Positions 28,655 to 37,393 of a stretch of DNA of 64,000 nucleotides are shown here, piece after piece. Below the pieces are notes generated by a model, which was given only the letters and a program-made list of their open reading frames with translations, was not told where the DNA came from and made no database searches. Source of the DNA: Aquisphaera insulae (lineage in GTDB: Bacteria; Planctomycetota; Planctomycetia; Isosphaerales; Isosphaeraceae); the NCBI RefSeq assembly GCF_011064615.1, contig NZ_JAALJH010000013.1:62001-126000 (forward strand), in the 5' to 3' direction. A program made the translations under genes and the position numbers. Position 1 is the stretch's first letter, and each line of letters begins with the position of its first letter.

Positions 28655-31342
28655 ATGGCGAATTCGACGATCATCCGTCCGGAATGGTGCACCGAGATCG
28701 ACCCCGTGCTCCAGAAGGAGCTCGAGAGGCACGTCGTGGTGACGACGTGGGACAAGCTGATCGGCCTGGTCGATCCGATCTACAACTGGGGGCGCAGGTC
28801 CAGCCTCTGGCCGCTGGGGTTCGGGCTGGCCTGCTGCGCGATCGAGATGATCTGCACGGCGTCCAGCCGGTTCGACATCGCCCGCTTCGGCGCCGAGGTC
28901 TTCCGGGGCTCGCCGCGGCAGGCGGACCTGATGATCGTCTCCGGGACCGTCACCAAGACGATGATGCCCATGATCGCCCGGCTCTACGACCAGATGCCCG
29001 AGCCGAAATACGTGATCTCGATGGGGGCCTGCGCCACCGGCGGGGGCCCCTTCAAGGAGGGGTACAACGTCGTCTCCGGGATCGACAAGTACCTGCCCGT
29101 GGATGTTTACGTGCCGGGCTGCCCGCCCACGCCGCAGGCCCTGATCAACGGCCTGATCATGCTCCAGAAGAAGATCGACGGCGAGAAGATCGTGAACGCG
29201 CCCTGGTATCGAGGGGACGTCGATCGCGACATCCCGATCCCGGTGCTGGGCCCCGACCTGATCGACCTGCGGACGGTGGAGATCGCCGCCGAGAAGACGG
29301 CCCAGGGGGCGTTCGAGGCGCGCGAGGCGGACCTCCCGAAGCCCCCCAAGATCCCGGCTCCGCAGCCGGAGCCCGAGGCCGCGCCGGCCGACGGTCAGCC
29401 CGCGCCGCCCCCCGCCGCGGCCCCCGCGGCGAGGCCGATGAGCAAGATCGAGATGATCCGGGCCAAGGCGCGCGGCGAGGCGGTTCCCACCCCCTCGGCG
29501 GCCTCGCCGGCGCCGGCCCCCGCTGCAGCTTCGGCCGCGAAGCCCGGGAAGAAGCCCAAGAAGGCGGAGGAGCGGCCGAGCCTGGTCTGGCTGGGGGCCG
29601 AGAAGCTCAGCGAGCTCGCCGGCCGACTGAACCGGGAGCTCGGGGCGGGTGCCGCCGTGATCGTCGAGGCGGGCCTGCTGATCCCCGCGGAGAAGCTGGT
29701 TGCCGCGGCCCTCTATCTTCGCGACCGGAACCCGATCCGCTACGACTACCTCGCGAGCCTCCAGAGCGTCCACTACGAGGATTGCATCGAGGTCAACTAC
29801 CAGCTCGACAGCACGACAACCCCCGGCTCGCTCATCGCCCTGCGGGTCCGCACCGACGAGGCCGAGGGGAAGGGCGAGGTCCCGTCCCTGTACGACGTCT
29901 ATCGCGGGGCGGATTTCCAGGAGCGCGAGGTCTACGACATGATGGGCGTCCGGTTCACCGGACATCCGGAGCTGAAGCGGATCCTGATGTGGGACGGGTA
30001 CGCGTACTATCCGCTCCGCAAGGATTATCTCGAACCCTACTACGAGGCGCCCGCCAAGGTCTATCCGAGCCGCGTGGACGAGGGCTTCGGCCAGCAGGTC
30101 CGCGCGGAGGAGCTCAGCCCGCTGGGCACCAACATCAAGGTCCCGCGCGGCTTCAAGGACTGGGCCAGCCTCTCGAGCGGCTCCGACCCCAAGGGCAAGC
30201 CGCTGCTCCCGGCCGGCGTGGAGGTCGAGGAGCTCGGCACCGATCAGTACATGATCAGCATGGGGCCGCAGCACCCGAGCACCCACGGCGTCTTCCGGCT
30301 GAACCTCCGGGTCGACGGCGAGACCATCGTCGGCCTCAAGCCCGTCATGGGCTACATGCACCGCAATCACGAGAAGATCGGCGAGCGGAACACGTTCCTC
30401 ATGAACTTCCCGTTCACCGACCGGCTCGATTATCTCACCAGCATGGGGAACAACTTCGGCTACGCGCTGGCCGTCGAGCAGCTCATGGGCGACGACGCCA
30501 AGCCCCCGGAGCGGGCCGAGTACATCCGGGTGATCATGGCCGAGCTGACGCGGCTCGCCAGCCACATGTGGTCGGTCGGCTTCCTGCTCAACGACCTCGG
30601 CGCGTTCTTCACCCCGGCGCTCTACGCGATCGAGGAGCGTGAGCTGATCCTGGACCTCTTCGAGTGGGCCGCCGGCAGCCGGATGATGTGCAACTACTTC
30701 CGATTCGGCGGGGTGGCCTTCGACCTGCCGAAGGGCTGGATCGAGCGCTGCCGGGGGATCGTCAACGATCGGATCGACGCCAAGATCGACGAGCTGGACC
30801 GATACCTCTCCGAGAACGAGATCGTCCTCGATCGGTGCAAGGGCGTGGGGATCCTGAGCCCCGAGCAGGCCGTGAACTACTCGACGGCGGGGCCGGTGCT
30901 GAGGGCCTCCAACGTCGCCTATGACGTCCGCCGGGCGGCGCCTTACAGCATCTACGACCGGTTCGACTTCAACGTGGTCACCGGCCCCAACGGCGACCTC
31001 TACGACCGGTATTACGTCCGCCTGCTCGAGATGCGCGAGAGCGTCAAGATCCTCAAGCAGGCCGTCCGCGACATCCCGGACGGCCCGATCCTCCCGGGCA
31101 AGAAGAGCTACCAGATCAAGGTCCCGTCCGGCGAGGCCTACTCGCGAGTCGAGAATCCCAAGGGGGAGCTCGGCTACTATGTCGTCTCCGACGGGTCGGG
31201 GACGGCCTATCGCTATCACGTCCGGAGCCCCAGCTTCATCAACCTGACCGCGCTCGAGGCGATGTGCCTGGGACATACCGTGGCGGACGTCGTCGGCATC
31301 CTGGGAAGCCTCGACATCGTCCTCGGCGAGGTGGATCGCTAG
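28655..31342 (+). CDS. nuoBCD: NADH-quinone oxidoreductase subunits B, C and D fused in one polypeptide
   Basis: 895 residues forming the quinone-side connecting module of complex I. Residues 1 to about 186 are NuoB, with the N2 cluster cysteines in [16 protein letters not shown] and PGCPPTPQ. A Pro/Ala/Lys-rich linker of about 120 residues follows. NuoC spans about 309-463 ([16 protein letters not shown]). After a second, shorter linker, NuoD starts near 528 with [14 protein letters not shown], whose His lines the quinone pocket, and runs to the end. No stop or frameshift interrupts the joins. C/D fusions are well known (as in E. coli); B/C/D fusions are rarer. The ATG at 28655 fits the NuoB N-terminus. 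nuoI follows 84 bp downstream, while the remaining subunits lie beyond an unrelated insertion. Confidence 0.95.
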   Translation: MANSTIIRPEWCTEIDPVLQKELERHVVVTTWDKLIGLVDPIYNWGRRSSLWPLGFGLACCAIEMICTASSRFDIARFGAEVFRGSPRQADLMIVSGTVTKTMMPMIARLYDQMPEPKYVISMGACATGGGPFKEGYNVVSGIDKYLPVDVYVPGCPPTPQALINGLIMLQKKIDGEKIVNAPWYRGDVDRDIPIPVLGPDLIDLRTVEIAAEKTAQGAFEAREADLPKPPKIPAPQPEPEAAPADGQPAPPPAAAPAARPMSKIEMIRAKARGEAVPTPSAASPAPAPAAASAAKPGKKPKKAEERPSLVWLGAEKLSELAGRLNRELGAGAAVIVEAGLLIPAEKLVAAALYLRDRNPIRYDYLASLQSVHYEDCIEVNYQLDSTTTPGSLIALRVRTDEAEGKGEVPSLYDVYRGADFQEREVYDMMGVRFTGHPELKRILMWDGYAYYPLRKDYLEPYYEAPAKVYPSRVDEGFGQQVRAEELSPLGTNIKVPRGFKDWASLSSGSDPKGKPLLPAGVEVEELGTDQYMISMGPQHPSTHGVFRLNLRVDGETIVGLKPVMGYMHRNHEKIGERNTFLMNFPFTDRLDYLTSMGNNFGYALAVEQLMGDDAKPPERAEYIRVIMAELTRLASHMWSVGFLLNDLGAFFTPALYAIEERELILDLFEWAAGSRMMCNYFRFGGVAFDLPKGWIERCRGIVNDRIDAKIDELDRYLSENEIVLDRCKGVGILSPEQAVNYSTAGPVLRASNVAYDVRRAAPYSIYDRFDFNVVTGPNGDLYDRYYVRLLEMRESVKILKQAVRDIPDGPILPGKKSYQIKVPSGEAYSRVENPKGELGYYVVSDGSGTAYRYHVRSPSFINLTALEAMCLGHTVADVVGILGSLDIVLGEVDR

Positions 31343-31426
31343 GCGGGCGGCAAGGGCGGAGACTCGTTGACTTCAGACCATCGCGCCGGGGTTCCGGCGA
31401 CATCCTACCAGTCGGGGCAGGCTTCC

Positions 31427-32134
31427 ATGGGAATTGGACAGGGCGTCATCCGCGGCCATGCGATCACTCTCCGACGTTTCGTCCTGACCTTCTGGCGCGA
31501 TTTCCGGCTGGGCAAGGCCTTCGCCCGCCGGGGAGGGGGACACGGCGCCTTCGATTTCTTCCAGAAGCCGGAGCGCGGTCACGAGCCTACCGTGACCCAG
31601 GACTTCACCACCGACGGGCTGTTCACCGTCGAGTATCCCGACGAGCGCCTGCCCGTCTACGAGCGTTTCCGCGTCCTCCCGATGCTCGTCTACGACACCG
31701 AGGACGGCAACGTCCGCTGCACCTCGTGTAACATCTGCGCCAAGGTTTGCCCCCCCCAGTGCATCTGGATGACCCAGGCGAAGAGCCCGAAGGGGACCGT
31801 CGTCCCGTTGCCCGAGGATTTCTACATCGACATGGACGTCTGCATGAACTGCGGCCTCTGCTCCGAGTACTGCCCGTTCGACGCCATCAAGATGGATCAG
31901 AACTTCGAGCTGTCGAACTACGAACGGCATCAGACTCATATCTATTCGCTCCAGGATCTGCTCGTCTCGAGCGAGTACTACTCGAAGACCCACCCGGACG
32001 CCTGGGCGAGCGCCGAACAGGTCGCGGAGCGTGGCAAGGTCGCGAAGAAGAAGGACCAGCGCCTCCAGAAAGCCCTGTCGGCCGGCCGCTCAGCCCCGGC
32101 CGCGAAGCCATCTCCACAACCCGCCGGCGCCTGA
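31427..32134 (+). CDS. nuoI: NADH-quinone oxidoreductase subunit I
   Basis: About 235 residues. Two 4Fe-4S ferredoxin motifs, CTSCNICAKVCPPQC and CMNCGLCSEYCPFDA, carry clusters N6a and N6b that pass electrons to NuoB. The N-terminal amphipathic segment (HAITLRRFVLTFWRDF) is the usual membrane-surface helix. The C-terminus has an extra Lys/Ala/Pro-rich tail. The ATG at 31427 (preceded by GGGGCAGG) is chosen; a TTG at 31367 with GGCGGAG upstream is the alternative and would add 20 residues. It lies directly after nuoBCD, and a strong hairpin follows the stop. Confidence 0.94.
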   Translation: MGIGQGVIRGHAITLRRFVLTFWRDFRLGKAFARRGGGHGAFDFFQKPERGHEPTVTQDFTTDGLFTVEYPDERLPVYERFRVLPMLVYDTEDGNVRCTSCNICAKVCPPQCIWMTQAKSPKGTVVPLPEDFYIDMDVCMNCGLCSEYCPFDAIKMDQNFELSNYERHQTHIYSLQDLLVSSEYYSKTHPDAWASAEQVAERGKVAKKKDQRLQKALSAGRSAPAAKPSPQPAGA

Positions 32135-32157
32135 GCCACGAGCTTCGCCTCTCCATC

Positions 32158-32199
32158 CGGGACGGGACCAACGGCGCCGGCGCCGCTGGTCCCGTCCCG
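32158..32199 (+). terminator. GC-rich hairpin after nuoI
   Basis: The 13-bp arms 32158-32170 and 32187-32199 are perfectly complementary, and the loop itself is a GGCGCC-type palindrome. No T-run follows, so termination may be rho-dependent or the structure may stabilise the nuoBCD-nuoI mRNA end. It starts 23 bp after the nuoI stop. Confidence 0.5.
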
Positions 32200-32362
32200 T
32201 CCCGGTTCGCGTCGTGGAAGTGCTTCCCTCCACGGCATGCCGAAAATCCGCGGAACAGACCCAAGTTCAGTGGCATGAGGCGAGTTTCTTGGTAACATAG
32301 ATAAAAGGCGGGGTTTAGAATGGGCTTGTTCCGCTACTTGAGCCTCTCAGACGAGCTTCCTC

Positions 32363-33922
32363 ATGATCAACATATTCCGTCGATTGGGAGTTTCGGGTCG
32401 GAATGGTGAAAAGGGGGGCTCGCTGTCGCCCGTGGGGCATAGGGCGAGGCTGCGGTCGATCCGTCCTGGGGTCGCGGTCGAGCTGCTCGAGGATCGCCAG
32501 CTCTTGAGCACCGTGCAGACCTTCGACGGCGGCGGGACGACTTACACCCTGCAGCAGATTGCCGGGCCGCCCCAGGCATCGATCCAGTCCGGCGGACCGA
32601 CCGGGAGCTTCCTCAGGCTGGCGACCTCGCCGGCCAGTCCAATCGCGGGGAACAACAACTCGATCTCGTTCGTGACGAGTGATGCCGGGTTGTACAACTC
32701 GGTCCAGGCCAACTGGGATTTCCGGGTGACGCAGACCGTCGCGGGCCAGAAGGGGGTCGGCCTGTCGTTCGCCCTCCTGAACACGAACAACTTCGGGACC
32801 AGCGGCGGCGCGGCGAGCCTCGCCCCGCAGCAAGGGATCTACGACGGATCGTTCGCGTTCGGATTCGACACGACCAGCAACGTCGTCTACGCGAGCCTGA
32901 ACAGCGCCGTCGTCACCGCCGCCAGCCTGCCCGCGTCGGTGGACCTCGCGAGCGGCCAGTTCATCCATGCGTCGGCCACGATCGACTTCCAGCATTCCAC
33001 GATCTCGCTGACCCTCACGCCGTCGATCTCGGGGCCCGCCACGACGGTCTTCAGCGATGTCGACATCCCGAACCTGGGCCCCTATCAGTCCCGCGTGTCC
33101 TTCCAGGCCGATAACACGGCGGCGGCCTTCGCGGACTTCGACCTGGACAACGTCAACGTCCAGTACACCGGCCAGCGACTGGCCGGGTCCGTCTCCTTCG
33201 GTGCGGCCAACTTCTCGGCCAACGAGTCGGACGGCGTGGCCTTCATCACGATCATCCGTACGGGAGGATCGTCCGGCTCCGTGACGATCGGCTTCGTGTC
33301 GGCCGACGGGACGGCCCGGAACGGGGTGAATTACCAGTCGGTAGCCGGTCCGATCACGCTGGCGGACGGACAGACCCAGGCCGTGGTGGCGATCCCGCTC
33401 ATCGACGACGGGGTCGCCGGGAGCGACAGGACGGTCCAGCTCTATCTCAGCAATCCGACCCTGACGGCGCCGCTCGTCCCGCCGATCGTATCGACGCTGA
33501 CGATCGTCAACACCGACCCCGTCCCGCCGACCGTCTCGCCCACGGTCGCGAAGGTCTACAGGGCGGGGACCCATCGCGTGACGGGATTCCGGCTCACGTT
33601 CAGCCAGTCCCTCGACGCGGCGAGTGCGCAGGACGTGGCGAACTACGCGATGATCTTCCCGTCGACGGCGGCACGGAGCAGCCGCGTGCGAACCGCCCGC
33701 GCCGCCCAGCAGACCTACTCGTTCGCCCAGGCGACGCTCGACCCGACGGGGACCGTGGTGACGCTGAGCCGCGGCGCCCTCGGGCGAATCCACTTGCCGA
33801 AGGTCCTCCAGATCCTGGTGCGAGGCACGCCCCCGACCGGGATCCGGAACACGACCGGAACCTACCTGGCCGGCAGCGGCGGGGCCGCGGGGACCGACGC
33901 CCTGCTGACGGTCCGGATCTGA
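32363..33922 (+). CDS. Calx-beta domain protein with LEPR-XLL-type N-terminal motif
   Basis: 519 residues. The N-terminus has the motif ELLEDRQLLS (about residues 40-49), matching the planctomycete LEPR-XLL signature found at the start of many large surface or exported proteins. A lectin-like beta-rich region follows (NWDFRVTQTVAGQKG, FGFDTTSNVVYASLN, ending DFDLDNVNVQYTG). Next comes one Calx-beta domain (SVSFGAANFSANESDG to SDRTVQLYLSNPT), a calcium-binding adhesion-type fold. The C-terminal part looks like a bacterial Ig-like domain (LTFSQSLDAASAQDVANY). Probably a cell-surface protein. It sits in the middle of the complex I locus without evident functional relation. The A/T-rich stretch at 32288-32325 is its likely promoter region. 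Confidence 0.8.
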   Translation: MINIFRRLGVSGRNGEKGGSLSPVGHRARLRSIRPGVAVELLEDRQLLSTVQTFDGGGTTYTLQQIAGPPQASIQSGGPTGSFLRLATSPASPIAGNNNSISFVTSDAGLYNSVQANWDFRVTQTVAGQKGVGLSFALLNTNNFGTSGGAASLAPQQGIYDGSFAFGFDTTSNVVYASLNSAVVTAASLPASVDLASGQFIHASATIDFQHSTISLTLTPSISGPATTVFSDVDIPNLGPYQSRVSFQADNTAAAFADFDLDNVNVQYTGQRLAGSVSFGAANFSANESDGVAFITIIRTGGSSGSVTIGFVSADGTARNGVNYQSVAGPITLADGQTQAVVAIPLIDDGVAGSDRTVQLYLSNPTLTAPLVPPIVSTLTIVNTDPVPPTVSPTVAKVYRAGTHRVTGFRLTFSQSLDAASAQDVANYAMIFPSTAARSSRVRTARAAQQTYSFAQATLDPTGTVVTLSRGALGRIHLPKVLQILVRGTPPTGIRNTTGTYLAGSGGAAGTDALLTVRI

Positions 33923-34112
33923 GCCGAGCCGGCGCGAGCGGGGCGTCGAGGAATCCACGTCGTGGTGGGGTCTTGCTCCATCACGACCGCCCCCTTAAGA
34001 TGATCGCTCCATGGTCCTAGTCGGGCGAGCCCGTCGCGCCGATCCCGGTCCCGGGAAAGCGTTTCTCGCCGGTCGGCCGTCCCGCTCCGCGCGACGCCAC
34101 GCGAATCCGAGC

Positions 34113-34385
34113 ATGATACCGACACCGCCGCCGCCGAAGTACGCACCAGGCACCCATCTCCGCGTGACCCAGTTCGTCCGCGTCGGCCATCGCCGCTGGC
34201 TCACCCGGGTCGAGGGGCTGGTGGAAGGGGAAGGTCGCCGACCCGTCGGGGGGATCGAGATGGGGGGCAAGGCGTCATACTGCCAGCAGCCGACCATCCG
34301 CCTCCGTCGGACCGACGGCGAGCTGGTCGAGATCGCCGTGGACGAGGAGACGAAGGTCGAGGCCGTGCCGGCCCCGGCAACCTGA
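34113..34385 (+). CDS. Small hypothetical protein upstream of nuoA
   Basis: About 90 residues, no membrane or signal segment. It begins with a Pro-rich stretch (MIPTPPPPKYAPGTHL) and then a beta-rich core (VTQFVRVGHRRWLTRVEG, TIRLRRTDGELVEIAVDEE), possibly a small barrel. The frame is open to 34011, but the upstream part is Arg-rich and implausible. It ends 114 bp before nuoA and may be cotranscribed with it. I do not recognise a family. Confidence 0.6.
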   Translation: MIPTPPPPKYAPGTHLRVTQFVRVGHRRWLTRVEGLVEGEGRRPVGGIEMGGKASYCQQPTIRLRRTDGELVEIAVDEETKVEAVPAPAT

Positions 34386-34499
34386 TCGCGGCACTCCGGT
34401 GTCGATCCGCGGGGCCTCTCCCGGCCCGGGGAGCGAACGGAGTCCGGGCGGCCCCGCCTTGGCCGCCCTAACCGAGGCCAGAACCCAGGTGACACGTCG

Positions 34500-34859
34500 A
34501 TGGTTATTTACAATTACATTTTCATCGGACTGTTGCTCCTCCTGGGGATCACCTTCGGGCTCCTGCCGCTGATCGCCGTGGCCGTGGTGGCGCCCCGGAA
34601 GCGGTCCCACGCCAAGGCGGACACGTACGAATGCGGCGTGAGGACCTACGGCGAGACCTGGATCCGATTCCGGATCCAGTATTACATCTACGCGCTCATG
34701 TTCGTCGTGTTCGACATCGAGACGGTGTTCCTCTATCCCTGGGCCGCGGCCTACGGCGAGCTCGGGCTCTTCGCCCTGGTCGAGATGATCGTCTTCCTGG
34801 TCATCCTTTTCATCGGCCTGGCCTACGCCTGGGCCAAGGGGGTCCTGCGGTGGGTTTGA
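34500..34859 (+). CDS. nuoA: NADH-quinone oxidoreductase subunit A
   Basis: 119 residues with three membrane helices (IFIGLLLLLGITFGLLPLI, QYYIYALMFVVFDIETVFL, ALVEMIVFLVILFIGLAYA). The diagnostic segments YECGV, in the loop near the quinone channel, and FDIETVFLYPWA are intact. AGGTGA lies before the ATG. Its last 10 bp overlap the start of nuoH, implying translational coupling. It opens the second complex I block, although nuoA normally precedes nuoB. Confidence 0.96.
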   Translation: MVIYNYIFIGLLLLLGITFGLLPLIAVAVVAPRKRSHAKADTYECGVRTYGETWIRFRIQYYIYALMFVVFDIETVFLYPWAAAYGELGLFALVEMIVFLVILFIGLAYAWAKGVLRWV

Positions 34860-36145
34860 CTTGGCTCTGCGCCGGGGCCTGGGCGGTCCCGACCCTCCTC
34901 TCCCAGCAGCCGCTCGTCGAGCTCAGCTTCTTCACCAAGGTCCGCTGGGTGCTCTGGCTCCTGGTGGGCTTCTTCGGGGTCTTCCCGGGCATCGTCGCCT
35001 ACATGGTCTGGCTCGAGCGCAAGGTGGCCGCGCGGTTCCAGGACCGGATCGGCCCCAACCGCGTGGGGCCCCTGGGCCTGCTCCAGCCGATCGCCGACGC
35101 GATCAAGCTGATCACCAAGGAGGACATCGTCCCCCGGAACGCGGACCGCTGGGCGCACCTCGCGGCGCCCGTGGTGGTGATCACGTCGTCGTTCCTGGTC
35201 ATGGCCGTGATCCCGTTCGCGATCGGCCTGGCCCCGGTGAACCTGCCGTCCGGGATGGCCTACCTGATCGCGGTCTCCAGCCTCAGCCCGCTGGGGATCT
35301 TCCTGGCCGGCTGGTCGAGCCGGAACAAGTACTCGCTCCTGGGGGCGATGCGGGCCGTGGCGCAGCTCGTCTCGTATGAGGTCCCCCAGGTCCTCTCGAC
35401 GATCCCGATCGTGCTCTGGGCCGGGAGCCTGAGCCTGGTGACGATCTTCGAGCGGCAGCTCGAGTTCGGCTGGTTCCTCTTCTCCCCCCCTGGATTCCTG
35501 GCCTTCCTGATCCTGCTGATCGCCAGCATCGCGGAGGTGAACCGGACCCCCTTCGACCTGCCGGAGGCGGAGTCGGAGATCATCGCCGGCTATCACACCG
35601 AATACTCGAGCATGCGGTTCGGGCTCTTCTTCCTGGCGGAATACCTGAGCGTCTTCGCCGTGAGCTGCCTGGCGACGGTGCTCTTCCTGGGCGGGGGGAC
35701 GATCCTGCCCTTCATGGCCTTCCCGGCGAACATCGTGAGCCCCGAGTCGACGGTGTCGCTGATCGTGGCCGACGCGATCCTGCTGGGGGTCTTCCTGACC
35801 AAGGTCCTGTTCTTCATCTTCGTGATGTTCTGGGTCCGCGCGACCCTGCCGCGGATGAGGGTAGACCGTCTGATGAATTTCGCCTGGAAATACCTGGTCC
35901 CGCTGAGCATCGCCAACGTGCTGGTCGCGGCGATCTGGTACGAGTTGGTGATCCGTCCCGGGGACCTGACGGCCGCCAACTGGTTCAAGGGGGTCGCGGT
36001 GACGGGGCCGATCGTGGTCGTGCTGATTTTCCTGGTCTTCTCGATCAACCGCCGGCTCGCCGCCGGCGAGCCGCTGGGGGCGGACTGGCCGACGGTCCGG
36101 ACCGTCCCCCAGGCCGGCGGCGTGGTCCCCTCGGGGCGTGCGTGA
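34850..36145 (+). CDS. nuoH: NADH-quinone oxidoreductase subunit H
   Basis: About 431 residues and eight or more membrane helices. NuoH forms the quinone-binding channel with NuoB and NuoD. Hallmarks: YMVWLERKVAARFQDRIGPN, IADAIKLITKED, EVNRTPFDLPEAESE and AGYHTEYSSMRFGLFFLAEY, with the acidic residues of the proton path. The GTG at 34850 is in frame, overlaps the nuoA stop by 10 bp and is preceded by AAGGGGG at proper spacing, so it is preferred over a TTG at 34856. The tail after the last helix is slightly longer than usual. Confidence 0.96.
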   Translation: MGLTWLCAGAWAVPTLLSQQPLVELSFFTKVRWVLWLLVGFFGVFPGIVAYMVWLERKVAARFQDRIGPNRVGPLGLLQPIADAIKLITKEDIVPRNADRWAHLAAPVVVITSSFLVMAVIPFAIGLAPVNLPSGMAYLIAVSSLSPLGIFLAGWSSRNKYSLLGAMRAVAQLVSYEVPQVLSTIPIVLWAGSLSLVTIFERQLEFGWFLFSPPGFLAFLILLIASIAEVNRTPFDLPEAESEIIAGYHTEYSSMRFGLFFLAEYLSVFAVSCLATVLFLGGGTILPFMAFPANIVSPESTVSLIVADAILLGVFLTKVLFFIFVMFWVRATLPRMRVDRLMNFAWKYLVPLSIANVLVAAIWYELVIRPGDLTAANWFKGVAVTGPIVVVLIFLVFSINRRLAAGEPLGADWPTVRTVPQAGGVVPSGRA

Positions 36146-36218
36146 GGCGGCCGGAAGGCGTGTTTCGCAGCCATTGAGACGAATGAGCCCGCTAGCCGGG
36201 CGGACCGGAGGGGTGGTC

Positions 36219-36896
36219 GTGCTCCAGATCGTTTTCTTCGTGATCGCGGGCTTCGGGCTCCTCGCCGCGCTCGGGGCCGTGCTCGCGCGCAATCTCGTCC
36301 ACGCCGGCCTGTTCCTGGTCGGCTACTTCTTCGCGGTGGCCGCGGTCTTCGTGCTGCTCGAGGCGGAATTCCTGGCGGCGCTTCAGGTGCTCGTCTACAT
36401 CGGCGCCGTGGCGATCATCCTGATGTTCGGCATCATGCTGACCCGGAATATCCAGGGGGACGACACGACCATCCTCGTCGGCCGATGGCGGGCCCCGGCG
36501 ATGGTGGCGGGCCTGCTCCTGTTCGGCGTGCTCGTCTTCGGGATCAACAACGCGGTGACCCCGCCCGGCCAGCCGAGCTGGCAGGGCCGGGCCGAGCGTC
36601 CGTCGATCGTCGAGGACATGACGTCCCCCCCGGGGACCGCCGCCCGTCGCGATTCGATCAACAACATGGGCCGGATGGTCGGCCTCGAGCTGATGAAACG
36701 GTACGTCGTGGGGTTCGAGGTCGCCGGGCTGCTCCTGACCGCCGCCCTGGTCGGGGCGATCGCGCTGGCGCACCGGGATGAGGACGAGCCGGGTGCCGCC
36801 GCTTCCGGCGACCGGGCCGCCGACCGCACTGAACCGGCGGCGGCTGCTGCTGCGGAGGCCGGCCTCGCCGCCAGCGGCGGGCGGGCGTCGAGCTGA
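36219..36896 (+). CDS. nuoJ: NADH-quinone oxidoreductase subunit J
   Basis: About 225 residues. Helices: IVFFVIAGFGLLAALGAVL, GLFLVGYFFAVAAVFVLLE, LQVLVYIGAVAIILMFGIML (with the conserved helix 3 pattern), APAMVAGLLLFGVLVFGI and FEVAGLLLTAALVGAIALA, as expected for the five-helix NuoJ. The C-terminus adds an Ala/Glu-rich tail. The GTG at 36219 is chosen because GGAGG precedes it at good spacing and it gives the usual N-terminus; the frame is open from 36138, inside the nuoH end. Confidence 0.92.
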   Translation: MLQIVFFVIAGFGLLAALGAVLARNLVHAGLFLVGYFFAVAAVFVLLEAEFLAALQVLVYIGAVAIILMFGIMLTRNIQGDDTTILVGRWRAPAMVAGLLLFGVLVFGINNAVTPPGQPSWQGRAERPSIVEDMTSPPGTAARRDSINNMGRMVGLELMKRYVVGFEVAGLLLTAALVGAIALAHRDEDEPGAAASGDRAADRTEPAAAAAAEAGLAASGGRASS

Positions 36897-36971
36897 GCCG
36901 GGCGGACGTGGTGGCTGGCGTTCGAGGACGATGGGGACGGCAGACGGAATCGCGAGGGAATCGAGCCGATC

Positions 36972-37307
36972 ATGAGCAATGACATCCCGCTGACCTGGTT
37001 CCTCTATTTCGCCGCGGCCTCGTTCTCGATCGGGCTCATCGGCGTGCTCCTGCGGAGGAACGCCATCGCCGTGCTGATGGCGATCGAGATCATGCTCAAC
37101 GCCGCCAACGTGAACCTGGTGGCGTTCTGGCGATACGGGACGCCCGCGACCGTCGCGTCGGCGGGGCCGATCCCCGGCGTGATGATGGCCATCTTCGTGA
37201 TCACCGTGGCCGCGGCCGAGGTCGCCGTGGGCATCGGCATGATCCTCCTTTGCTATCGCCGCTGGCGCGTCGCCGACGTGGACCAGTACGACACGCTCTC
37301 GGGTTGA
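36972..37307 (+). CDS. nuoK: NADH-quinone oxidoreductase subunit K
   Basis: 111 residues with three helices typical of this MrpC-like subunit. Conserved acidic residues of the proton path are in LMAIEIMLNAANVNLVAF (Glu in helix 2) and TVAAAEVAVGIGMIL (Glu in helix 3). Normal length. It lies between nuoJ and nuoN, where nuoL and nuoM would be expected to follow; neither is here. Confidence 0.95.
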   Translation: MSNDIPLTWFLYFAAASFSIGLIGVLLRRNAIAVLMAIEIMLNAANVNLVAFWRYGTPATVASAGPIPGVMMAIFVITVAAAEVAVGIGMILLCYRRWRVADVDQYDTLSG

Positions 37308-37393
37308 TGATCATGGTTTCCGTCCCGGCCGCGATCGCCGGGGCCGGGCTCCTCGAACCGCTCCTTCCCCGCCGAACGACCTGGTGACGCCCC

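Noticed and set aside
28604-31276. 890-codon minus-strand open frame
   Set aside because: Mirror of nuoBCD; no recognisable domain and nuoBCD motifs are unambiguous on the plus strand.
32288-32325. Precise sigma-70 promoter for the Calx-beta gene
   Set aside because: TTGGTA and TAGAAT are present but spaced by about 21 bp, too far for a standard promoter; only the A/T-rich character is noted.
37308-37393. Remnant of nuoL or nuoM between nuoK and nuoN
   Set aside because: Only 86 bp are available, and no antiporter-like segment can be translated from them.
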